A DNA stretch of 57,530 nt from Betaproteobacteria bacterium (GTDB lineage: Bacteria > Pseudomonadota > Gammaproteobacteria > Burkholderiales > Rhodocyclaceae). Positions 51,470 through 57,530 of this stretch are shown piece by piece. A program made the translations under genes and the position numbers. Each line of letters begins with the position of its first letter. Within the stretch, counting starts at the first letter, position 1. The DNA lies in NCBI GenBank assembly GCA_020621405.1, contig JAHRYN010000008.1, forward strand, positions 1-57,530. The letters run 5' to 3'. The notes under the pieces are model-generated. The model was not told where the DNA came from. It saw only the letters and a program-made list of their open reading frames with translations, and searched no databases.

Positions 51470-52930
51470 TCAGTTCGCCGCCCGCGGCGCCGATTCCAGC
51501 GCCTCTTCCGGCGCTGCCTCGATGCGGCCCGACCATCCCCCGCCGAGCGCCTGATAGGTGTTGACCAGCGCGTTGACCCGCTCGAGCCGGCTCGCGATCA
51601 ACTGGCGCTCCGCCGACAGCCACTGGCGCTCGGCATCGAGCAGCGCGAGGCGGCTGGCGCGCCCGGCCTCGAAGGACTTGCTGGCCAGATCGCGCGCATT
51701 GCGCGTGGCGTCGGTCAGCTGTGCGGTTTCGTTCATCGCTTCGCGCGCGCCGCGCGCCGCCGACAGCGCACTCAGCGCGTCGGCATAGGCCTGGCGCGCC
51801 GCCTGCTGGTAGGTCTGTTCGACCTGCGCGCGCAGCGCCTCGGACTGGGCCACCAATGCACGCGTCGACAGCAGACCGACCAGTGGCTGCGCAACCGCGG
51901 CGCCGACGCTCCAGGTGCGGGCCGACGACGACAGCAGATTGCCCAGCGTCGCGCTTTCTCCGCCCAGGCCGGCAGTCAGCGAAATCGTTGGAAACCACTG
52001 CGTGCGCGCGACTTCGACGTTCAGGCTGGCGGCGGCCAGATCGGCTTCGGCGGCACGCACGTCGGCGCGCCGCGCCAGCAGGTCGGAACTCAGTCCGGCC
52101 GGGATCTCCGGCTGCACAGCCAGCGTGGACAGCGCGAGGCCGCGATCCGGCATCTTTTCGACCAGTTCGCGCGGCGTGCGGCCGAGCAGCACCGACAGCG
52201 CGGTTTCCGCCTGTTCGCGTGCGCTGCGCGTCGAAGCCAGCGAGGCCGCGACGCTGGCCCGCTCGGAACGCGCGAGCTCCAGGTCGTAGCGGCTGATCGC
52301 GCCGCCGGCGAACTGCTTGTCGCGCAGCGCCAGCGCCGATTCGCGCGTAGCCAGCGTCTGTGTCAGCAGCGCCTCGTCGGCGTCGAGCCCGCGCAGGCTG
52401 AAATAGGCCCGCGCCACCTGCGCGCTGACCGAGGCGCGCAGCGCTTCCAGCGCGTAGCGGCTCGCGGCCAGCTGTTCGCGCGCGAGGTCGCGCTGGCCCG
52501 ACAGGCGACCGAACAGGTCGAGTTCGTACGACGCCTTGAAACCGGCGGTGACATTGTTGTACTGGCGTGGCTGGTTCGGTCGCGGCGACTCCAGACTGTA
52601 TTGCGAGCGTGTGCCGGCCGCCGACAGGTTCACGTCGGGCAGGCGGTTGATGCGCACCAGATCCAGCGTGGCGCGCGACGCCTGCACGCGGCTGGCGGCG
52701 ATCACGACGTCGGTGTTGCGCGTCAGCGCCTCGGCGATCAGGCCATCGAGCACCGGGTCCCTGAAACTTTCCCACCAGCGGTCGAGTTCGGCCGGCGTGG
52801 TGGCGCTCGTCTGCGGCAGATCCAGCTTCGGCGCCGGCTGCGGCATCAGCGTACAGGCCGGAAGCAGCGCCGCCGCGACGACTGCCGCCAGCGCCGTGCG
52901 GCGCAGCGGATCAGTGATGGACATGGACAT
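51470..52930 (-). CDS. Outer-membrane factor lipoprotein of the second RND pump (OprM/NodT family)
   Basis: A 486-residue TolC-fold lipoprotein with lipobox LPAC (signal residues about 1-25) and two OEP repeats; LLARRADVRAAEADLAAASL is the usual central motif. It forms the channel of the AcrAB-like pump. It overlaps the end of the permease gene by 20 bases (ATG at 52930; a second ATG at 52924), indicating coupling. The end of the operon is followed by a repeat pair. Confidence 0.92.
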   Translation of the reverse strand: MSMSITDPLRRTALAAVVAAALLPACTLMPQPAPKLDLPQTSATTPAELDRWWESFRDPVLDGLIAEALTRNTDVVIAASRVQASRATLDLVRINRLPDVNLSAAGTRSQYSLESPRPNQPRQYNNVTAGFKASYELDLFGRLSGQRDLAREQLAASRYALEALRASVSAQVARAYFSLRGLDADEALLTQTLATRESALALRDKQFAGGAISRYDLELARSERASVAASLASTRSAREQAETALSVLLGRTPRELVEKMPDRGLALSTLAVQPEIPAGLSSDLLARRADVRAAEADLAAASLNVEVARTQWFPTISLTAGLGGESATLGNLLSSSARTWSVGAAVAQPLVGLLSTRALVAQSEALRAQVEQTYQQAARQAYADALSALSAARGAREAMNETAQLTDATRNARDLASKSFEAGRASRLALLDAERQWLSAERQLIASRLERVNALVNTYQALGGGWSGRIEAAPEEALESAPRAAN

Positions 52931-55900
52931 GGGGCGTCTCCGGCTTGTGCACGGTCAGTTCGTCAGGCGGCGTGGCCAGCCGGCGATCGACGATGAGCTT
53001 GTAGAACAGCGGCACGAAAAAGATGGCGAGGAAGGTGGCGGCGATCATGCCGCCGATGACCCCGGTGCCGACCGACACCCGCGCGCCGGCACCGGCGCCG
53101 GTCGAGATGGCCAGCGGCAGCACGCCGAGGATGAAGGCGAGCGAGGTCATGACGATGGGCCGCAGCCGCAGCCGCGCCGCCTCGATGGCCGCCGCGGCGA
53201 CCGGATAGCCCTCGTTGTGCTTGAGTACCGCGTATTCGACGATCAGGATGGCGTTCTTGGCCGACAGGCCGAGCAGCGTCACCAGACCGATCTGGAAATA
53301 CACGTCATTGGTCATGCCGCGCAGCCACACCGCCGCCAGCGCACCGAAGATGCCGAATGGCATGGCGAGCAGCACCGAGAACGGCAACGACCACTTCTCG
53401 TACTGCGCGGCCAGGATCAGGAACACCATCACCGCGGCCATGATCAGCGCCAGCGCCGCCGCACTCGACACCCGTTTTTCCTGATAGGCGGCACCGGTCC
53501 ATTCGAAGCTGGTGTCACCCGGCAGCGACTTGGCCAGACGTTCGACTTCGGCAATGGCCTGGCCGGACGAATAGCCGGGCGCCGCCTGCCCCATCAGCCG
53601 CACCGCCGGCAGGTTGTTGTAGCGGTTTACCGTGTCCGGGCCGGAGCTGTATTCAACCTTGGCGAAGGCCGACACCGGCACCATGTTGCCGGCGACGTTT
53701 TTCACGTACAGCCGGCCGATGTCCTCCGGCGTGCGACGGTACTGGCTTTCCGCCGACATCAGCACCTGCCAGACGCGGCCGAACTTGTTGAAGTCGTTAA
53801 CGTAGAAGGTGCCCAGCGTGCCGGCCAGCGTGGCGAAGGCGTCGTTGAGCGGAATGCCCAGCGACTTGGCGCGCTCGCGGTCGACGTCGACATAGAGCTG
53901 CGGCGCATTCGGCCGCCACAGCGTCTGCAGGCCGCCGGCCAGCACCGGCGTCTGGTGCGACGCGCCCATCAGTGCGTTCATGTTCTCGACCAGCCGCTTG
54001 GTGCCGCCGTCGCCGCGGTTCTGCAGGTAGAACTCGAAACCGCCAGTGTTGCCCAGACCGAAGATGGCCGGCGGATTGAAGGCCAGCACCAGCGCCTCCT
54101 TGATGCCGGCGGTCTTGCCGAACAGCTCGCCCACCAGCTGCTTGGTGCTCATCGAGCGCTCGTCCCAGTGTTTCTGGCTGACGAAGATGGTGGCCGCGCT
54201 GTTCTTGAAGCCGCCGCCGATGAAGTCCATGCCGGAGAACGCCATCACGTGCTCGTTGGCCGGGTTGGACTGGATGGCCTTGATCACCTCGGCGACCACC
54301 TTGTCGGTGCGCTCCAGCGTGGCGCCGTCCGGCAGGAATACCGCCGCGATGAAGTAGCCCTGGTCCTCGTCCGGCACCAGCGAACTGGGCGTGATCTTCC
54401 ACAGGCCGGCGGCCAGCGCCACCATGCCGGCGAACAGCAGCACGCCGATGGCCGAGCGGCGGATCATCCAGGTCACCGCGCCGGTATAGCGGTGCGTGAC
54501 GCGGACGAACCAGTCGTTGAACCACAGGAAGATGCGCGCCGTGCTCTTGTGCTCGTTCTTCAGCAGCGCCACGCACAGCGCCGGCGTCATGGTCAGCGCC
54601 ACCGTGCCGGACAGCACCACGGCGATCGATATCGTGACCGCGAACTGCCGGTACAGCTCGCCGGTCAGGCCACCGAGGAAGGCGATCGGCACGAACACCG
54701 CGGTCAGCACCAGCACGATGGCAACCACCGGTCCGGTCACCTCATGCATGGCCTTCAGCGCCGCCTCGCGCGCCGTCAGCTTCTGTTCGTGCATGATGCG
54801 CTCGACGTTTTCCAGCACCACGATGGCGTCGTCGACCACGATGCCGATCGCCAGCACCATGCCGAACAGCGTCAGCGTGTTGATCGAATAGCCGAGCACG
54901 TGCAGGCCGGCGAAGGTGCCGAGCAGCGACACCGGCACCGCCAGCGTCGGAATCAGCGTGGCACGCCAGTTCTGCAGGAACACGAACACGACGATGAACA
55001 CCAGGATCATCGCCTCGCCCAGCGTCTTCACCACTTCCTTGATCGACACCTCGACGAAGCGCGTGGTGTCGTAGGGAATCGAGTAGGTCATGCCGGCCGG
55101 GAAGCGTTCGGCCATCTCGGTGATCGCGGCCTTGGTCACCTTGGCCACGTCCAGCGCATTGGCGCCCGGCTGCAGGAACACGCCCATCAGCACCGCCGGC
55201 TTGCCGTTGTAGGTGCCGTTGAAATCGTTGTCCTTAGAACCGAGTTCGATGCGTGCGACGTCGCGCAGGCGCAGCTTCGAGCCGTCGGCATTGGAGCGCA
55301 GTATGACGTTCTCGAATTCCTCGACCGTGGACAGCCGGCCCTTGGTGGTGATGGTGTAGACCATGTCCTGACCGCCGCCGGTCGGCGACTGGCCGATCTT
55401 GCCGGCGGCGAACTGTGCGTTCTGGTCGCGCAGCGCGGCCGCGATCTCGGGCACCGTGACGCCCAGCTGCGTCATGCGGTCCGGACGCACCCAGATGCGC
55501 ATCGCGTAGTCCTTGGCGCCGAAGATCTGCACATTGGTCGTGCCCGGAATCTTCTTGATGTTGTCCAGCACGTTCAGCGTCACGTAGTTGGACGTGTACA
55601 GGTCGTCGTACTGGCCCTCGGGCGAGTAGAAGGCGAGCACCAGCAGGAAGGCCGACGAGCCCTTCTCCACCGTCACGCCCTGCCGCCGCACTTCCTCGGG
55701 CAGGCGCGCGTCGGCCTGCTTGACGCGGTTGTTCACGTTGACCGCGGCCTTGTCCGGATCAGAGCCGATCTCGAACGTGACCTGGATGTCGACCACGCCG
55801 TTCGAGGTCGAGGTGGACTGCATGTACATCATGCCTTCCACGCCGGTGATGACGTTTTCCAGCGGCGCAGCCACCGTCTGCGCGATGGTTTCAGCCGACG

Positions 55901-56057
55901 CACCCGGATAGATGGCGCGCACCGTGACCACCGGCGGCGCGATTTCGGGGTACTGCGCGATCGGCAGCGTGCGCATTGCCGCCAGACCCGCCAGCACCAG
56001 CAGGATGGAGATGACGAAGGCGAAGATCGGCCGGTCTATGAAGAAGCGCGAGAACAT
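52911..56057 (-). CDS. HAE1-family RND multidrug efflux permease (AcrB/MexF-like)
   Basis: A 1048-residue RND pump. The N-terminus MFSRFFIDRPIFAFVISILL and PIAQYPEIAPPVV are standard for HAE1. Relay aspartates are in AIGIVVDDAIVVLENVER, and the periplasmic porter and docking segments are full length. Sequence flavour is closest to the MexF/OqxB side (inference). The C-terminus is histidine-rich (HKPETPHVHVHH), an unusual ending. It follows the adaptor by 12 bases and overlaps the outer-membrane factor. Confidence 0.94.
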   Translation of the reverse strand: MFSRFFIDRPIFAFVISILLVLAGLAAMRTLPIAQYPEIAPPVVTVRAIYPGASAETIAQTVAAPLENVITGVEGMMYMQSTSTSNGVVDIQVTFEIGSDPDKAAVNVNNRVKQADARLPEEVRRQGVTVEKGSSAFLLVLAFYSPEGQYDDLYTSNYVTLNVLDNIKKIPGTTNVQIFGAKDYAMRIWVRPDRMTQLGVTVPEIAAALRDQNAQFAAGKIGQSPTGGGQDMVYTITTKGRLSTVEEFENVILRSNADGSKLRLRDVARIELGSKDNDFNGTYNGKPAVLMGVFLQPGANALDVAKVTKAAITEMAERFPAGMTYSIPYDTTRFVEVSIKEVVKTLGEAMILVFIVVFVFLQNWRATLIPTLAVPVSLLGTFAGLHVLGYSINTLTLFGMVLAIGIVVDDAIVVLENVERIMHEQKLTAREAALKAMHEVTGPVVAIVLVLTAVFVPIAFLGGLTGELYRQFAVTISIAVVLSGTVALTMTPALCVALLKNEHKSTARIFLWFNDWFVRVTHRYTGAVTWMIRRSAIGVLLFAGMVALAAGLWKITPSSLVPDEDQGYFIAAVFLPDGATLERTDKVVAEVIKAIQSNPANEHVMAFSGMDFIGGGFKNSAATIFVSQKHWDERSMSTKQLVGELFGKTAGIKEALVLAFNPPAIFGLGNTGGFEFYLQNRGDGGTKRLVENMNALMGASHQTPVLAGGLQTLWRPNAPQLYVDVDRERAKSLGIPLNDAFATLAGTLGTFYVNDFNKFGRVWQVLMSAESQYRRTPEDIGRLYVKNVAGNMVPVSAFAKVEYSSGPDTVNRYNNLPAVRLMGQAAPGYSSGQAIAEVERLAKSLPGDTSFEWTGAAYQEKRVSSAAALALIMAAVMVFLILAAQYEKWSLPFSVLLAMPFGIFGALAAVWLRGMTNDVYFQIGLVTLLGLSAKNAILIVEYAVLKHNEGYPVAAAAIEAARLRLRPIVMTSLAFILGVLPLAISTGAGAGARVSVGTGVIGGMIAATFLAIFFVPLFYKLIVDRRLATPPDELTVHKPETPHVHVHH

Positions 56058-56069
56058 CGGGGCGCTCCC

Positions 56070-57296
56070 TTACTTGGCGGCAGGCGCGGCAGCGGCTGGC
56101 GCCGCCGCCGGCGGCGCCTTGCCGTCGTCGATGGTCACCGGCGAGCCGGGCACGAAGATGCGCGCCATGCCGTCGACGATCACCCGTTCGCCGGCCTTCA
56201 GTCCCTCGCGGATCACCCAGGCGTTGCCGAGCTCGCCGTCCAGCTGCGACCATTCGCCGAGCTTGACCGGGCGCGGCTGCGCCAGTGTCTTGCCGCCCTC
56301 GCCTTCGGCGATCACATAGACGAACTTGCCGTTCGGGCTGTCGAGCACCGCGCGCTGCGGCACCGCGATCGCGTCCGGGCGGGTGGCGCCGGACAGCTGC
56401 ACGCGCACGAACTGGCCCGGCGACAGCCTGCCATCGCGATTCTCGAAGGTGGCGCGCAGCGCAAACGCGCCGGTGCTGGTGTCCGCCTTGTAGTCCTGGA
56501 AGCCGAGCCGGCCGGTACGCGGCAGCTCCGTACCGTCGGAGCTGCGCAGTTTCACGAGGAAGCCGGCGCCATTCACCTTGATCAGGCCTTTCGCGACCTC
56601 TTCGCGCGTGCGCAGGTATTCCGCCTCGCCGACGCCGAAATTGACGTAGGCCGGATCGGTCTGTGCCAGCGTGGTGAGCAGGCTGTCGGCGCCGGCCACC
56701 GCCAGGCTGCCTTCGACCTTCAACGCCCGCCCGGCGACGCCGCCCAACGGTGCGCGCACGTCGGTGTACCCCAGATCGATGTTCGCCTGCTGCAGCTGTG
56801 CCTGCGCCGCCTTGACCGCCGCGCGCGCGAGATCGCGCGCCGATGCAGCGTCGTCGGCATCCTTGCGGCTGGCCGCTTCGGCATCGGCCAGCGGCTTGAT
56901 CCGCGCGTATTCACGCTCGGCCTGCGCCAGCTGCGCCTTCGCCTGGTCGAGCTGCGCATCGGCCGACGCGACGCGTGCGCGATAGGGCGCGGCATCGATC
57001 CGGTACATCAGCTGCTCTTCCCGGATGCGCTGACCTTCTTCATACAGCCGCTTCTCGACGATGCCGGTCACGCGCGCCCGCACCTCGACTTCACGCGAAC
57101 CCGCCACCTGACCGACGTATTCGAAATGCACCGGCACCTCGCGCGCCGCCACCTCGATCACCTTGACCGCCGCCGGCGGCATGCCGCCGCCGGCATGCCC
57201 AGCCGCCTTCTCCTTGCCGCAGCCGACCAGCGACATGGCGAGCAGACCGACGCCCAGCAGCCCTGCCGCACGCAGGAAACAGGTATTCGTATTCAT
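56070..57296 (-). CDS. RND periplasmic adaptor lipoprotein (AcrA/MexE-like)
   Basis: A 408-residue membrane-fusion lipoprotein. Lipobox LVGC follows a signal sequence (MNTNTCFLRAAGLLGVGLLA). Then come VRARVTGIVEKRLYEEGQRI (lipoyl half), an Ala/Gln/Lys coiled hairpin (AQLDQAKAQLAQAEREYARI), VRAPLGGVAGR, and a beta-barrel, ending in an Ala/Pro tail. The ATG 57296 opens on the signal peptide; the open frame further upstream runs through the promoter. It is the first gene of the three-gene pump operon. Confidence 0.93.
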   Translation of the reverse strand: MNTNTCFLRAAGLLGVGLLAMSLVGCGKEKAAGHAGGGMPPAAVKVIEVAAREVPVHFEYVGQVAGSREVEVRARVTGIVEKRLYEEGQRIREEQLMYRIDAAPYRARVASADAQLDQAKAQLAQAEREYARIKPLADAEAASRKDADDAASARDLARAAVKAAQAQLQQANIDLGYTDVRAPLGGVAGRALKVEGSLAVAGADSLLTTLAQTDPAYVNFGVGEAEYLRTREEVAKGLIKVNGAGFLVKLRSSDGTELPRTGRLGFQDYKADTSTGAFALRATFENRDGRLSPGQFVRVQLSGATRPDAIAVPQRAVLDSPNGKFVYVIAEGEGGKTLAQPRPVKLGEWSQLDGELGNAWVIREGLKAGERVIVDGMARIFVPGSPVTIDDGKAPPAAAPAAAAPAAK

Positions 57297-57371
57297 TTGA
57301 TTTCCCGGAAAGGCCAGCATCCTTCTGAACGGACGCGCAGCGGGCATCCGCTCGAAGCGGACGATGACGCA

Positions 57372-57394
57372 ATTATAGATACATCCTTGTATGT
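57372..57394 (-). promoter_or_regulatory. Promoter region and operator-like repeat of the second RND operon
   Basis: On the minus strand a perfect -10 TATAAT lies at 57372-57377, 76 bases before the adaptor ATG. No good -35 is found at 16-18 bases. The spacer holds the inverted repeat ATACA-TCCT-TGTAT (57379-57392), in the position where TetR/AcrR-type repressors bind pump promoters. The weak -35 suggests regulated expression. The regulator gene is not in the window. Confidence 0.5.
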
Positions 57395-57468
57395 TTATGT
57401 GCGCCAAGGCACAGAAAAATTTCACCTGGCATCCGGACCGCCAAGCTGAGGTCAATGCTCACTCCTGC

Positions 57469-57497
57469 AAAAACCCCACGTGGCGCCAGCCTGTGGG
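57469..57497 (-). terminator. Terminator of a leftward gene lying beyond the window
   Basis: On the minus strand CCCAC-A-GGC, a 4-base loop and GCC-AC-GTGGG form a hairpin followed by GTTTTT. A stop codon TGA in minus frame at 57510-57512 just upstream would fit the end of a gene starting right of position 57530. A repressor gene for the pump is one possibility; there is too little sequence to tell. Confidence 0.55.
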
Positions 57498-57530
57498 ATC
57501 GAACCCTGCTCACGATCGGATCGTGGAACG

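Noticed and set aside
52536-57449. A 1637-codon open frame on the plus strand opposite the second RND operon
   Set aside because: It is exactly antisense to three well-defined pump genes, has a low-complexity His/Arg/Gln-rich reading without domains, and is explained by codon bias in GC-rich DNA. The same holds for plus-strand frames at 43389-46796 and 46868-49711.
57482-57512. Possible tRNA T-arm near the right edge (minus GGGTTCGATCCC)
   Set aside because: The flanking bases do not form a T-stem (only two pairs), and the same bases fit a terminator hairpin with a U tract better.

Overview
The window is a GC-rich chromosomal segment of a betaproteobacterium. Four things point there: the gyrA-serC-pheA-hisC-tyrA-aroA-cmk-rpsA-ihfB-lapA-lapB supraoperon, an OmpA-family protein upstream of ubiG-gph, phasins of the polyhydroxyalkanoate (PHA) type, and a proteobacterial tmRNA with tag ANDESYALAA. 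A Rhodocyclales-like host (for example Methyloversatilis) is my guess from gene order and protein flavour; it is not proven by the sequence.

Layout. 1-18.6 kb is a core block read entirely leftward: gyrA, serC, the aromatic/histidinol aminotransferase genes, aroA, cmk, rpsA, ihfB, lapAB, hldA, a ComEA-like helix-hairpin-helix protein, cysM, the ydbH-ynbE-ydbL envelope-lipid genes, a PolB-like exonuclease and a tRNA-Val(GAC) cut by the window edge. Several junctions are 4-base stop/start overlaps. Two hairpins (9740-9768 and 7936-7963) separate cmk, rpsA and ihfB. 18.7-22.9 kb reads rightward: mtaD, an OmpA-family protein with a strong terminator, ubiG-gph, and the tmRNA gene ssrA.

22.9-28.8 kb looks like an accessory patch next to the tmRNA. 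It holds a small unknown ORF, a frameshifted RloB-type (phage-defence associated) pseudogene, a Gly/Pro-rich exported protein, an AhpD-like protein, an alpha/beta hydrolase, two long C homopolymers and a large CHASE-PAS-PAS sensor kinase with no adjacent response regulator.

29.1-32.4 kb is a reactive-sulfur module. A BigR/SqrR-type repressor, two half-size YeeE/YedE transporters, a DUF599 membrane protein and thioredoxin TrxC form a leftward operon. It diverges from a BLH/persulfide-dioxygenase-like metallo-hydrolase. The divergent promoters overlap completely and share one perfect palindrome in their spacers. 32.6-36.2 kb carries an NhaD/CitMHS-like transporter, an MFS transporter and dusC.

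36.5-42.1 kb contains clpB with a heat-shock-type promoter, a propionate/acetate CoA-transferase behind a perfect FNR-type box, and two phasin genes, which suggests PHA metabolism. 42.2-57.3 kb is two complete RND efflux systems in the same orientation: MdtABC plus its own outer-membrane factor, then an AcrAB/MexEF-like pump plus its outer-membrane factor. REP/BIME-like palindromic repeats with a conserved 62-base spacing lie upstream of mdtA and downstream of clpB.

I did not find a wholly new system that I can defend. The best leads are the shared-operator sulfur module with DUF599 and TrxC, the FNR box at the CoA-transferase/phasin locus, the paired palindromic repeats, the two-anchor ComEA-like protein, and the decayed RloB gene beside the tmRNA.
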